NCBI RefSeq assembly: GCF_005280255.1
Contig: NZ_CP040018.1
Span: 2,976,001 to 3,040,000, forward strand
Direction of reading: 5' to 3'
Origin: Arthrobacter sp. 24S4-2
GTDB taxonomy: Bacteria; Actinomycetota; Actinomycetes; Actinomycetales; Micrococcaceae
DNA: 64,000 bases
Within the stretch, counting starts at the first letter, position 1. Each line of letters begins with the position of its first letter. This document shows, one piece after another, positions 8,017-18,141 of the stretch. Position numbers and translations under genes: made by a program. The notes below the pieces were generated by a model. That model did no database searches. It was not told the origin of the DNA and was given only the letters and a program-made list of their open reading frames with translations.

Positions 8017-9132
8017 TTAGGAAGCCTTCCGTGCAGAGGCCAGGGCGCCTTCGACGTCGCCCAGGAGTTCCTTCCAGCTGGCCACGAACTTGTCCAGGCC
8101 CTCGGACTCAAGCAGTGCCACGACGTCGTTGTAGGAAATGCCAAGCGCTTCCAGGGCGTCGAGGGTGGCGTTGGCGTCGGTGTAGGTGCCGGTGACGGTG
8201 TCGCCCGTGACGGTGCCGTGGTCGAACGTGGCGTCGAGGGTCTTTTCCGGCATGGTGTTGACCACGCCGGGTGCGACGAGTTCGGTGACGTAGAGGGTGT
8301 CCGGGTAGGCCGGGTCCTTCACGCCGGTGGAGGCCCACAGCGGACGCTGGGGGAGCGCGCCGGCCTCGGCCAGCAGGGCCCAGCGTTCGGTGGAGAACAG
8401 TTCCTCGTAGACCTGGTAGGCCAGGCGTGCGTTGGCCAGTCCGGCCTTGCCCTTGAGTGCCTTCGCTTCGTCGGTGCCGATGCCGTCGAGGCGCTTGTCG
8501 ATTTCGGCGTCCACGCGGGAGACGAAGAACGAGGCAACGGAGTGGATCCTGGAGAGGTCGTGGCCGTTGTCCTTGGCCTGCTCCAGGCCTGACTGGAAGG
8601 CGTTAATGACCGCACGGTAGCGCTCGAGCGAGAAGATCAGGGTCACGTTGACGCTGATGCCCTCGGCCAGGGTGGCCGTGATGGCCTCAAGGCCTTCAAG
8701 GGTTGCCGGGATCTTGATCAGGACGTTGTCCTTGTTGACCTTCTTGTACAGGTGCTTGGCCTCGGCGATGGTGCCTGCGGTGTCCCAGGCGAGGCGGGGG
8801 TCCACCTCGATGGAGACGCGGCCGTCAATACCCTTGGTCGCGGCGGCGACGGGTGCGAACAGATCGCAGGCGTCGGCCACATCGGTGGTGGTGATTTCGA
8901 AGACGGTCTCTTCAACGGTGGCACCGGCCGCGGCCTGGGCTGCGATGACGGCGTCGTAATCCGTGCCGGAGGTGATGGCGGCGTGGAAGATGGACGGGTT
9001 GGTGGTGACACCAACGACGTTCTTCTCTTCGATGAGCTTGCGCAGCGTGCCGGTCTGCAGGCGGCCGCGGGAGAGGTCATCGAGCCAGATCGAGACGCCG
9101 GCGTCGGAGAGCTGCTGTGTGGGGGTAGTCAT
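8017..9132 (-). CDS. tal: Transaldolase
   Basis: A 371-residue enzyme transferring a dihydroxyacetone unit between sugar phosphates in the non-oxidative pentose-phosphate pathway. The N-terminus holds SIWLDDLSRGRL and VGVTTNPSIFHAAI. The Schiff-base lysine is in NVLIKIPAT near residue 142, and RVSIEVDP precedes it. Length matches the long actinobacterial/cyanobacterial transaldolases. It lies about 60 bases downstream of the corrected tkt end. Confidence 0.95.
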   Translation of the reverse strand: MTTPTQQLSDAGVSIWLDDLSRGRLQTGTLRKLIEEKNVVGVTTNPSIFHAAITSGTDYDAVIAAQAAAGATVEETVFEITTTDVADACDLFAPVAAATKGIDGRVSIEVDPRLAWDTAGTIAEAKHLYKKVNKDNVLIKIPATLEGLEAITATLAEGISVNVTLIFSLERYRAVINAFQSGLEQAKDNGHDLSRIHSVASFFVSRVDAEIDKRLDGIGTDEAKALKGKAGLANARLAYQVYEELFSTERWALLAEAGALPQRPLWASTGVKDPAYPDTLYVTELVAPGVVNTMPEKTLDATFDHGTVTGDTVTGTYTDANATLDALEALGISYNDVVALLESEGLDKFVASWKELLGDVEGALASARKAS

Positions 9133-9192
9133 GTCAAAACTCCTTGAAGTCAGGGGGTTCCGGGGGACGGGGTCCCCCGGAACCTTGGTGGA

Positions 9193-11318
9193 TCAGTTGG
9201 AGAGGCTGGCGAGGGAGTCCTTCGCCGCGGCGGCGACTGCTTCTGCAGTGATGCCGAATTCCTGGAAGAGGCGCTTGTAGTCGGCCGAGGCGCCGAAGTG
9301 CTCGAGGCTGATGGAGCGTCCGGCGTCGCCGACGAATTCGCGCCAGCCCAGGGCCAGGCCGGCCTCAACGGACACGCGTGCCTTGATGGCCGGGGGAGCA
9401 CGGTGTCGCGGTACGCGGCGTCCTGCTTGTTGAACCACTCGACGCAGGGCATGGACACCACACGGGTGGGAATGCCTTCGGACTGGAGGGCTTCGCGGGC
9501 GTGCACGGCCAGCTGGACCTCGGACCCGGTGCCGATCAGGATGACCTGGGCCTCGGCGGTCTTGCCGTCCTTGGACGCTTCGGCGAGGACGTAGCCGCCC
9601 TTCGCGACGCCGGACACGGCACCGAAGGTGTCGCCTTCTGCGTCGCCTTCACCGCGGGCGTAGGTGGGGATGTTCTGCCGGGTCAGGACGATGCCTGCAG
9701 GGTTCTCGTGGTTTTCCAACATGGTCTTCCACGCGGCGGCGACCTCGTTCGCGTCGCCGGGGCGGACCACGTCCAGGCCCGGGATGGCGCGCAGGGTGGC
9801 GAGCTGCTCCACCGGCTGGTGGGTGGGGCCGTCTTCGCCCAGGCCAATGGAGTCGTGCGTCCAGACATACAGGGACGGGACACCCATCAGCGCGCCGAGG
9901 CGGATGGCCGGGCGCTGGTAGTCGGAGAAGATCAGGAACGTGCCGGAGAACGCCCGGGTCCGGCCGTGCAGGGCGATGCCGTTCACGATCGACGCCGCGG
10001 CGTGCTCGCGGATGCCGAAGTGCAGCACCCGGCCGTACGGGTTGCCCTTCCAGGCTTCGGTGGAGCGTGAGGCCGGGATGAACGAGGGGGAGCCCTCGAT
10101 GGTGGTGTTGTTGGACTCGGCAAGGTCGGCCGATCCGCCCCAGAGTTCGGGCAGGACCGGTCCGATCGCGTTCAGGACCTTGCCCGAGGCGGCACGGGTG
10201 GAGACGTCCTTGCCGGCTTCGAAGACCGGGAGGGCGGCGTCGAGCTCGACGGGGAGCTTCTTGGCCTCGATGCGCTCGAGCAGGGCGGCGTTCTCCGGGT
10301 TGGCGGCCTGCCAGGCTTCAAAGCCGGACTGCCATTCGGTGCGGGCCGCGGCGCCGCGTTCCACGACTTCGCGGGCGTGCGCCAGGACGTCCTCGTCGAC
10401 CTGGAAGGTCCGGGCCGGGTCGAAGCCCAGGACCTGCTTCAGGGCAGCGACTTCCTCGGCGCCAAGGGCCGAACCGTGGATCTTGCCGGTGTTCTGCTTC
10501 TTCGGCGCCGGGTAGCCGATGATGGTCCGCAGCGAAATGATCGACGGCTTGGAGGTCTCAGCCTTCGCGGCGAGCAGCGCGGCGTAGAGTTCCTGGACGT
10601 CTTCGACGTATTCGCCCGTCCTGGTCCAGTCCACGCGCTGGGTGTGCCAGCCGTAGGCCTCGTAACGCGCCAGGACGTCTTCGGTGAAGGCGATGTCGGT
10701 GTCGTCTTCGATGCTGATGTGGTTCTCGTCGTACACCACCACGAGGTTGCCCAGTTCCTGGTGGCCGGCAAGCGAGGACGCCTCGGACGTCACGCCTTCC
10801 TGCAGGTCCCCGTCGGAGGCAATAACCCAGACGGTGTGGTCGAACGGGGACGTACCCTCGGCGGCGTCGGCGTCGAACAGGCCGCGCATCCGGCGCTGGG
10901 AATACGCGAACCCGACCGCGGACGCCAAGCCCTGGCCCAGCGGGCCGGTGGTGATCTCCACACCGGCAGTGTGCTTGTACTCCGGGTGCCCCGGAGTCAG
11001 CGAACCCCAGGTCCGCAAAGCCTGCAGGTCCTTCAGCTCCAGGCCGTAGCCGGAGAGGAACAGCTGAATGTACAGCGTCAGGGACGTGTGGCCCGGGGAG
11101 AGGACGAACCGGTCACGGCCGATCCAGTCCGGGTTCTTCGGGTCGTGGCGCATCAGCTTCTGGAAGAGAAGGTATGCGGCCGGGGCAAGGCTCATGGCGG
11201 TGCCGGGGTGGCCGTTGCCTACTTTTTCGACCGCGTCAGCGGCCAGGACCCGGACAGTGTCCACAGCCTTCTGGTCCAAACTGGTCCATGACAGTTCTTG
11301 CTCTTCCAAATGTGGCAC
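9193..11318 (-). CDS. tkt: Transketolase, frameshifted near the C-terminus
   Basis: A thiamine-diphosphate enzyme moving two-carbon units in the pentose-phosphate pathway. GNGHPGTAMSLAP, the ThDP-binding GDLQEGVTSEA and GLGEDGPTHQPVEQLA are all visible. The frame breaks at the G-run 9392-9396 (plus strand): the protein reads YRDTVLP and then nonsense. Adding one base restores PAIKARVSVEAGLALGW and an end at SLASLSN, giving 708 residues. Without repair the product has a foreign tail of about 80 residues. I start at the GTG of VPHLEEQELSW, preceded by GAGAGGGG. The open frame upstream lacks family similarity. The enzyme is normally essential to this operon's pathway, so a sequencing error is likely. 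Confidence 0.92.
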
Positions 11319-11747
11319 GAAAACCGGGCCCCTCTCTGTGCTGACGGCAGGTGGTACGGACAGGCCGGAGCAGGGCGCGTTAATGGCGCCCGCTGCAGTG
11401 TGTACCAGCCGTTCACCATTGAAACGTTGATCTATCATTCAGTCGCGTATGAAGTTCCGGGAATGCGCGTTCCATTGGCATTCCTTGCGTGCTGATCTGC
11501 TCAACAGCTTAGCCCCATTCCACTGGCTGGTCAGCGTATATCTCACTAAGTGGACTGAATTTTCCTTATATGAATCACTGCGTGGCCCGGACGCCGTGAG
11601 GATCAGTTAACGTACCGGAATTGCGGAGGCCCGGGAGGCCGGAGAGCCACGGTATGATATTCGGAGGCCACCGCCGGAGGGAGCGGACCCACGTTGGGCC
11701 CCCGCCGTTGCGAGAACCAGCCGGACTGAACAGCCAGACAGAACAGA
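11319..11747. other. Divergent promoter region of tkt and ctaB
   Basis: About 430 bases with no gene I can support. It must hold the promoters of the tkt operon (leftward) and ctaB (rightward). An inverted repeat GGAATGC/GCATTCC at 11460-11466 and 11478-11484 is on the tkt side. TATGAT at 11653 could be a -10 for ctaB, but no convincing -35 is at the right distance. Confidence 0.4.
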
Positions 11748-12707
11748 GTGACTGCCACCGTGAGCACAACAGATACGCCGCTGAACGCCTCCCGGCTCCC
11801 CGGAAAAATCGGAATAGCCCGCAAAGCCAAGGCCTACCTCGCTCTCACGAAACCCCGGGTCATCGAGCTGCTCCTGGTCAGCACGCTGCCCACTATGATC
11901 TACGCCGAACGCGGGTTCCCCTCCATCGGCCTGATCCTGGCAACCCTCGTCGGCGGAGCCTTCGCCGCGGGCAGTGCCGGTGCCTTCAACTGTTACATCG
12001 ACCGCGACATCGACAAACTGATGCACCGGACGGAAAAACGCCCCCTCGTCACCGGTGAGGTCACACCGCGCGAAGCCCTTGTGTTCTCCTGGCTGCTGGG
12101 CGCCGCCGCCATCGCGATCCTCTGGTTCGGCGCGAACCCGCTTTCGGCCTGGCTTGGCCTCGGCGCCATCGTCTTCTACGTGGTCATTTACACGATGATC
12201 CTCAAGCGCCGTACGGCCCAGAACATTGTCTGGGGCGGCGCGGCAGGGTGCTTCCCGGTCCTGATTGCCTGGGCTGCCGTCACCAACACCGTGGAGTGGC
12301 CGGCCATCGTCCTGTTTATGGTCATCTTCCTCTGGACCCCGCCGCACTACTGGCCGCTCTCCATGCGGTACGGCGAGGACTACCGCAACGCCAATGTGCC
12401 CATGCTCGGCGCCATTGCCGGAGCCAAGGTCGTTTCGGTGCAGGTTGTCCTCTACGCCTGGGCCATGGTCGTGTGCTCGCTGCTCATGGTCCCGGCCGGG
12501 GGCGCGGGCTGGGTGTACACCATCACCGCCGTTCTCGCCGGTGCCTGGTTCCTCTACGAATCGCACGCCCTGTACAACCGTGCCCAGGGTGGCGACGTGT
12601 CCAACAAGGGCGCGATGAAAGTCTTCCACGGCTCCATCAGCTACCTGACCCTGCTATTTATTGCACTCGCCGTCGACCCCTTCGTTGGCCCGGCCATCAT
12701 GGGCTAA
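11748..12707 (+). CDS. ctaB: Protoheme IX farnesyltransferase (heme O synthase)
   Basis: A 319-residue UbiA-type prenyltransferase in the membrane that adds a farnesyl group to heme B to make heme O for cytochrome aa3 oxidase. The Asp-rich motif NCYIDRDIDKLMHRTEKRP lies near residues 80-98, KPRVIELLL precedes TM1, and many hydrophobic segments follow. The start may be this GTG or the GTG 12 bases further in. ctaA lies convergent 340 bases downstream and makes the next step, heme A. Confidence 0.95.
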   Translation: MTATVSTTDTPLNASRLPGKIGIARKAKAYLALTKPRVIELLLVSTLPTMIYAERGFPSIGLILATLVGGAFAAGSAGAFNCYIDRDIDKLMHRTEKRPLVTGEVTPREALVFSWLLGAAAIAILWFGANPLSAWLGLGAIVFYVVIYTMILKRRTAQNIVWGGAAGCFPVLIAWAAVTNTVEWPAIVLFMVIFLWTPPHYWPLSMRYGEDYRNANVPMLGAIAGAKVVSVQVVLYAWAMVVCSLLMVPAGGAGWVYTITAVLAGAWFLYESHALYNRAQGGDVSNKGAMKVFHGSISYLTLLFIALAVDPFVGPAIMG

Positions 12708-12740
12708 CCCCTCAGCCCCGCAACTACCGCACCCCTTAGG

Positions 12741-12941
12741 ACGCTCTCTCACATCCTGCGGCAAAACGGCCAACGCTCTCTCAGCTTTCGCAACGGATTC
12801 GGCAACGCTCTCTCACTGCGTGGGGGAGCGTTCCTTTTGCCGGCGGGAGAGAGCATCCGGGAAAAGTGCACAGGAACTGAGAGAGCATCCGGGAAAAGTG
12901 CACGGGATCTGACGGAGCATCCGGGAAAGGGGCAAAGAGAG
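12741..12941. repeat. Six-unit 32-bp intergenic repeat, three units facing three
   Basis: Three units starting ACGCTCTCTC at 12741, 12773 and 12805 are spaced exactly 32 bases apart. After a short centre come three units starting GAGAGAGCAT (or GACGGAGCAT) at 12847, 12879 and 12911, also 32 apart. The first unit type is close to the reverse complement of the second, so the block is a large imperfect palindrome between the convergent ctaB and ctaA. The inner GCATCCGGGAAAAGTGCA is identical in units 4 and 5. Confidence 0.8.
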
Positions 12942-12969
12942 GCACCCCGGCCTTTGCCGGCCGGGGTGC
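12942..12969. terminator. Hairpin between ctaB and ctaA
   Basis: GCACCCCGGCC at 12942-12952 pairs exactly with GGCCGGGGTGC at 12959-12969 across a 6-base loop. It lies next to the 32-bp repeat block and before the end of ctaA. It fits a terminator for convergent genes, though there is no clear U-run. Confidence 0.55.
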
Positions 12970-13043
12970 ATATCTCGGGGCTGTGCTGCTTGTTGGCTCT
13001 GTACTATGTGACGTGCTTGAACTGCCGTGTTGCCGGTCTCTTT

Positions 13044-13988
13044 CTACTTGACCGGGCTGAAGCGGGCCAGGTCCGCGGCGTTCGTCGCGGCGCTCATGAG
13101 CAGCGCGGCTCCCAGCATGTGGGCGCCCACCAGGAGCGCGGGAATGCCGTTGTAGTACTGCGTGAAGCCGATGGCCGCCTGCAGCAGCGTGACGCCAAGC
13201 AGCAGCAGCACGGCGTTGCGGAACGGGCCCGTGATCCGGTCCCGAAAAACCAGGAACACGCCGAACAGTGCCCCGGCGGTTACAAGGTAGGCGGGCACGG
13301 CGTGAATATGGGAGAACAGGTCCCAGTCCAGGTCGTTCCTCGGGGCGTCGGCATCGCCGGCATGCGGGCCGGCCCCGGTGACCACCACCCCCAGGGTCAC
13401 CGCAATGGCGGAAAAGAGCGCGACGGCGGCCATCACCGGCCGTGCGGAACCCGACAGGGCGGGAAGCGCGACGGCGGGAAACCGCCCCGTGCGGCCATAG
13501 GCCCGGTTGACCAGGAGTGTGGCAAGAACGACGAGCGCCATTGAGACGAGGAAGTGGAGTCCCACAACCCACGGGTTGAGCTGGGTGAGCACCGTAATGC
13601 CGCCGATTATGGCCTGCGCCGGGATGCTGGCCAGCAGGCCGAGGGCCAGGAGGAAGAGGTCCCGGCGTTCCTTGCGGAGGTTCCACAGGTAGACCAGCAT
13701 GAGCGCGGCAATGGCGGCGAGGGCAAACGTCAGCAGCCGGTTGCCGAACTCGATGAAGCCATGGATGCCCATTTCCGGCGTGTTGACCAGGGACACGTCC
13801 GTGCAGCGGGGCCAGGTGGGGCAGCCGAGCCCGGATGCAGTGAGGCGGACGGCCCCTCCGGTCACAACCAGCACTGTCTGCCCGATGAGGGACAGGACGG
13901 CCAGCCTGCGCACGGTCGCATCGACTGTGACGGGCAGCTTGGACGTCATCCGTCCGAGAATTTGGGGGAGGCGCGGAGCCGTACTCAC
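13044..13988 (-). CDS. ctaA: Heme A synthase (COX15/CtaA)
   Basis: A 314-residue multi-pass membrane protein that oxidises the heme O methyl group to make heme A. The N-terminal TM is followed by GGAVRLTASGLGCPTWPRC with the conserved Cys pair loop and by IHGFIEFGNRLL with a heme-ligand His. ITVLTQLNPWVVGLHFL and a late AHMLGAA carry further His ligands. The true start may be the ATG of MTSKLPVTVDATVRRLA, 13 residues in. It works with ctaB and lies just downstream of the ABC exporter genes on the same strand. Confidence 0.93.
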   Translation of the reverse strand: MSTAPRLPQILGRMTSKLPVTVDATVRRLAVLSLIGQTVLVVTGGAVRLTASGLGCPTWPRCTDVSLVNTPEMGIHGFIEFGNRLLTFALAAIAALMLVYLWNLRKERRDLFLLALGLLASIPAQAIIGGITVLTQLNPWVVGLHFLVSMALVVLATLLVNRAYGRTGRFPAVALPALSGSARPVMAAVALFSAIAVTLGVVVTGAGPHAGDADAPRNDLDWDLFSHIHAVPAYLVTAGALFGVFLVFRDRITGPFRNAVLLLLGVTLLQAAIGFTQYYNGIPALLVGAHMLGAALLMSAATNAADLARFSPVK

Positions 13989-13995
13989 GGTTTAC

Positions 13996-14753
13996 TCAAT
14001 TCCACTTGAACCAACGGATGGCTGCTGCCCCGGCGATCGCCGTCCACAGCAGCAGGATAAGGGCGGCGCCCCCATTGAGGGTGCCCTCGAGGAACGCATC
14101 CCGGAGGGCCTCACCAAGGGCCCCGAGGGGAGGAAATGGACCAGCTGCTGGGCCGGTCCCGGCAGCCGTTCGGCGGGAAGGACGATCCCGCCGAGGGCCC
14201 CCAGCAGGATCCACAGGAGGTTGGTGATGGCCAGCGTCGCCTCGGGGCGGACGGTTCCCGCCACCAGCAGCCCGAGGGCGGTGAAGGCAGCCGCGCCCAA
14301 AACCAGCAGCACCACCGCCGGAAGCCAGCCCGCCGGCGTCGGCTGCCAGCCAAGTGCGAAGGCAACCGCGCCCACCACCAGCACCTGCAGCACCAGCACC
14401 GCCAGGACGGCCAGGATCTTGCCTGCGATCAGCCCGGTGCGGCCCAGGGGCGTGGTGGACAGGAAACGAAGCACCCCGTAGCGGCGGTCGAAGCCGGTGG
14501 AGATACCCTGGCCCGTAAACGCTGTGGACATGGCGCAGAGGGCGAGGATGCCGGGCACTGCGACATTTACCCGGCTGCTGCCGAGCCCGTCCAGCAGCGG
14601 CGTGACGGTGAGCCCTACTAGGGCCAGCAGGGGCAGGACGACGGCGAGGATGAGCTGCTCGCCGTTCCGGAGCATGGTGAGCGCCTCATACTTGCCCTGG
14701 AGCAGAATGCGGCGGTGCAGCGGGGCAGGAGTGCTGCCTAGAACCCGGCTCAT
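13996..14753 (-). CDS. ABC-2 type exporter permease, frameshifted
   Basis: A membrane permease of a two-component ABC exporter, about 252 residues once repaired, with around six hydrophobic segments and the motif STAFTGQGISTGFDRRYGV typical of ABC-2 permeases. The frame breaks at the GGGG run 14127-14130 (plus strand). One added base changes HFLPSGPLVRP to HFLPLGALGEALRDAF and carries on to a natural end IRWFKWN. Its ATG overlaps the ATPase stop by 4 bases. The substrate is unknown. Mycobacterial relatives lie at the same place between ctaA and sufR. Confidence 0.82.
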
Positions 14754-15718
14754 CGGATCTCCCTTCCCGAAATGTCCAAAAATACGTCTTCCAAGCTCCG
14801 GGCCTCAAGACTCATTGAGCCCGGCATGACGCCGTGCGCGGCCCACCAGGCCGTCAGCGCTGCCAGGTCCTCCGGCGTCAGGGCGCCGGTTGCTTCGTAG
14901 CTCCCGGACCGCGTCTCCCGGACGTCGACGGCGGCGGGCAGGACACCGGTGAAGTCCAGGCCCGGCCGCGCCTCGAAGAGCAGGGTCCGGATGTGTTCCT
15001 GGGCGGAGCCCGGGCTGAGGTGCCGCTGCAGCAGTTGCGCCACCGTGCCCTCGGCGACGTTGCGGCCGGCGTCAATGATGTAGACGTAGTCAGCCAGCCG
15101 CTGGGCGTCGTCCATGAGGTGGGTGGTCAGGACGATCCCCATGCCGGCGTCGCGCAGTTCCGTGATCAGCTGGAACACAAGTTGGCGTGACTGCGGGTCA
15201 AGGCCGGCGCTCGGTTCGTCAAGGAACAGGACCTCGGGGTTGCCCACCAGGGCCGCGGCCAGTGCCAGCCGCTGCTTCTGCCCGCCCGAGAGCCGCCGCA
15301 CATTGGTCCTGCTGAACGTGTTGATGCCAAGGCGCTCGATCAGCTCATCAACCGGCCACGGGTCCTGGTACATTCCGGCGATATGCCTCAGCAACGGAAT
15401 GGGCCGGGCCGACGGCGGCAATCCGCCGTCCTGCAGCATGACCCCTACGCGGGAGCGGAGCGAGGCCCCTGCCGTATCGGGATCCTGGCCCAGTAGGGAG
15501 ACGGTGCCCCCGCTCCGGCGCTGGAGTCCCTGCGCGCATTCGATGGTGGTAGTCTTACCCGCGCCGTTAGCGCCAAGCAGGGCTGTGACCTGTCCCCGTT
15601 CGGCGGCCAGGGAAACGCCACTGACAACCCGGAGCATCTTGCCGTCAAGGGAGGCCAGCGGGCCTACGTCCTTAATGAGTCCGGTGATGGACAGGACGGG
15701 GGAATCGGGAGATCGCAC
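14750..15718 (-). CDS. ABC exporter ATP-binding protein
   Basis: An ATPase of about 322 residues with Walker A GANGAGKTT, signature LSGGQKQRLALA, Walker B VLFLDEPSAGLDP and H-loop TTHLMDD. The C-terminal 90 residues resemble the regulatory extension of DrrA-type exporters. It pairs with the next gene's permease through a 4-base overlap. I start at GTG; a TTG lies directly before it. It diverges from sufR, and the roughly 110-base gap must carry both promoters. Substrate unknown. Confidence 0.9.
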   Translation of the reverse strand: MRSPDSPVLSITGLIKDVGPLASLDGKMLRVVSGVSLAAERGQVTALLGANGAGKTTTIECAQGLQRRSGGTVSLLGQDPDTAGASLRSRVGVMLQDGGLPPSARPIPLLRHIAGMYQDPWPVDELIERLGINTFSRTNVRRLSGGQKQRLALAAALVGNPEVLFLDEPSAGLDPQSRQLVFQLITELRDAGMGIVLTTHLMDDAQRLADYVYIIDAGRNVAEGTVAQLLQRHLSPGSAQEHIRTLLFEARPGLDFTGVLPAAVDVRETRSGSYEATGALTPEDLAALTAWWAAHGVMPGSMSLEARSLEDVFLDISGREIR

Positions 15719-15832
15719 CAAAACATTCTACGGGATGTAGTACGGCCGGCTCCCGACGGGATGTGACCGCAGGTCAGCCTCGCCTTACTAGTACGGGGGA
15801 GTAAATTACGACATGATTGTGTTGTGTATTCC

Positions 15833-16678
15833 ATGAGCACTCAACTTTCTGCGCCCCGAACCGGGCCCGACGCCCCTGTCGGCACCGCCGGTTCGTTTCG
15901 GCCCGCCTCGTCGGCGCCACACCAGTCGGCTGCAGACGCCGAGGAGCGCACGCGGGACCGCGTATTGAGTGCGGTCCTGGAACACGGCCCCGTCAGTGCC
16001 GCCGAGCTCGGCGACCTGCTCGGATTCACTCCGGCAGCCGTCCGGCGCCACCTTGACCACCTCTCGCGCAGTGGTGTGATCGAAGTCAAACGGGTTGCCC
16101 GCGCAGGCGCCGGTGCCGGCCGACCGGCCCGCCGGTACGTCCTCAGTTCCCAGGGCCAGTCCTCTCTCGGTGACGACTATCTTGACATTGCCGGACTTGC
16201 GCTCGAGCGCCTTAGCGAGATAGCCGGACCTGACGCGGTCCGCGAGTTCGCCGTCGAGCGCTTTGCCGACATGGAACGCCGTTACGCCCCCGAGATCGAC
16301 GCTGCCGGCCCGGACATCACCGCGCGGGCGCAGGCACTGTCTGCGGCGTTGAGCCGGGACGGGTTCGTGGCGTCGGCCGCCTCGATAGAAGCCAGGGCCC
16401 CGCTGCCTGCCGCGCTTTCCAGCGTCCAGCTGTGTCAGGGGCACTGCCCCATCCAGCAGCTGGCTACGAAGTTCCCGGTGTTCTGCGACGTCGAAACAGA
16501 ATTGTTTTCACGGCTCGTTGGAGTCGACGTCCGGCGGCTTTCCACGCTAGCCCGCGGCGGGCACGTCTGCACCACCCATATACCTACAGGCCGTCCGGCC
16601 GCCAAGGGGCCTGACGGTCCCGGACACACCACGGACAGCCTGGGCGAAGTATCCAACCATCTGCAAGAAAGGCCGTGA
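15833..16678 (+). CDS. sufR: SufR-type iron-sulfur-sensing repressor
   Basis: A 281-residue regulator with an N-terminal winged helix-turn-helix (EHGPVSAAELGDLLGFTPAA, RRHLDHL) and a C-terminal cluster-binding part. Cys at about residues 201 and 205 (LCQGHCP) and about 218 (VFCDVE) fit the Fe-S ligands of SufR. Related proteins repress the suf operon when their cluster is intact. A GTG nine bases before the chosen ATG is possible. The gene leads the operon, and its stop overlaps the sufB ATG by one base. I could not identify its operator. Confidence 0.92.
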   Translation: MSTQLSAPRTGPDAPVGTAGSFRPASSAPHQSAADAEERTRDRVLSAVLEHGPVSAAELGDLLGFTPAAVRRHLDHLSRSGVIEVKRVARAGAGAGRPARRYVLSSQGQSSLGDDYLDIAGLALERLSEIAGPDAVREFAVERFADMERRYAPEIDAAGPDITARAQALSAALSRDGFVASAASIEARAPLPAALSSVQLCQGHCPIQQLATKFPVFCDVETELFSRLVGVDVRRLSTLARGGHVCTTHIPTGRPAAKGPDGPGHTTDSLGEVSNHLQERP

Positions 16679-18141
16679 TGACGGACCAACTATCAGAGAA
16701 CAAGGTTGCTGAGACTGCTGTGATTTCGGAGATTCTGGAGAAGAACCCCGAGCTCCACGGCATTGGCACCTATGAGTACGGCTGGGCCGACAAGAACGAT
16801 GTCGGCGCAAATGCCCGCCGTGGCATTAACGAAGACGTCGTCCGCGACATTTCGGCCAAGAAGAGCGAGCCGGAATGGATGCTCGATCTTCGCCTCAAGG
16901 GCCTGAAGTACTTCGACCGCAAGCCCATGCCCACCTGGGGTGCGGACCTCTCGGGCATCGACTTCGACAACATCAAGTACTTCGTGCGCTCCACCGAGAA
17001 GCAGGCGGCAACCTGGGAAGACCTCCCCGAGGACATCCGGAACACGTACGAGAAGCTGGGCATCCCGGAAGCTGAGCGCAGCCGCCTGGTCTCCGGCGTC
17101 GCCGCACAGTACGAATCCGAGGTTGTGTACCACCAGATCCGCGAGGACCTGGAGGCCCAGGGCGTCATCTTCCTGGACACGGACACCGCACTGCGCGAAC
17201 ACCCGGAGATCTTCCAGGAGTACTTCGGCACCATCATCCCGGTGGGCGACAACAAGTTCGCTTCGCTGAACACGGCCGTTTGGTCCGGCGGCTCCTTCGT
17301 CTACGTCCCCAAGGGCGTCCACGTGGACATCCCGCTGCAGGCCTACTTCCGCATCAACACGGAAAACATGGGCCAGTTCGAGCGCACGCTGATCATCGCC
17401 GATGAGGACTCCTACGTCCACTACATTGAAGGCTGCACGGCTCCGATCTACACCTCGGACTCGCTGCACTCGGCCGTTGTGGAAATCATCGTGAAGAAGG
17501 GCGCCCGCGTCCGCTACACGACCATCCAGAACTGGTCCACCAACGTGTACAACCTGGTCACCAAGCGCGCCATCTGCGAAGAGGGCGCCACCATGGAGTG
17601 GGTCGATGGCAACATCGGCTCCAAGGTGACCATGAAGTACCCGGCCGTCTACCTTGTGGGCGAGCACGCCAAGGGTGAAACCCTGTCCATCGCGTTCGCC
17701 GGCGCAGGCCAGCACCAGGACACCGGCTCGAAGATGGTGCACATCGCGCCGAACACGAAGAGCTCCATCATCTCCAAGTCGGTGGCCCGCGGCGGCGGCC
17801 GTGCGGCCTACCGCGGCCTGGTCCAGGTCCGTGAAGGCGCCAAGCACTCGGCCAACACGGTCCGTTGCGACGCCCTGCTGGTGGACACCATCAGCCGTTC
17901 AGACACGTACCCGTACATCGACATCCGCGAGGATGACGTGGTCATGGGCCATGAGGCAACTGTTTCCCGGGTCAGCGAAGAGCAGCTCTTCTACCTGATG
18001 TCCCGCGGCATGCGCGAAGACGAGGCCATGGCGATGATCGTCCGCGGCTTCATCGAGCCCATCGCCCGCGAACTCCCGATGGAGTACGCACTTGAGTTGA
18101 ACCGCCTGATTGAACTGCAGATGGAAGGATCGGTCGGTTAA
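16678..18141 (+). CDS. sufB: Fe-S cluster assembly scaffold SufB
   Basis: A 487-residue beta-helix scaffold subunit of the SufBCD complex on which Fe-S clusters are built. It has the SufB N-terminal domain (GIGTYEYGWADKNDVG), YIEGCTAPIYTSDSLHSAVVE with the conserved Cys, and GHEATVSRVSEEQLFYLMSRG near the C-terminus. AGAAAGG lies just upstream; GTG at 16675 and ATG at 16678 are both possible. The stop overlaps sufD by one base. No intein is present, unlike in some mycobacterial SufB. Confidence 0.96.
   Translation: MTDQLSENKVAETAVISEILEKNPELHGIGTYEYGWADKNDVGANARRGINEDVVRDISAKKSEPEWMLDLRLKGLKYFDRKPMPTWGADLSGIDFDNIKYFVRSTEKQAATWEDLPEDIRNTYEKLGIPEAERSRLVSGVAAQYESEVVYHQIREDLEAQGVIFLDTDTALREHPEIFQEYFGTIIPVGDNKFASLNTAVWSGGSFVYVPKGVHVDIPLQAYFRINTENMGQFERTLIIADEDSYVHYIEGCTAPIYTSDSLHSAVVEIIVKKGARVRYTTIQNWSTNVYNLVTKRAICEEGATMEWVDGNIGSKVTMKYPAVYLVGEHAKGETLSIAFAGAGQHQDTGSKMVHIAPNTKSSIISKSVARGGGRAAYRGLVQVREGAKHSANTVRCDALLVDTISRSDTYPYIDIREDDVVMGHEATVSRVSEEQLFYLMSRGMREDEAMAMIVRGFIEPIARELPMEYALELNRLIELQMEGSVG

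Noticed and set aside
12741..12941. CRISPR-like regular spacing of the 32-bp units
   Set aside because: Units adjoin without unique spacers and reverse direction halfway; there are no cas genes.
15719..15832. SufR operator in the sufR/ABC gap
   Set aside because: I looked for palindromes like those known in cyanobacteria and mycobacteria and found none clear enough to name.
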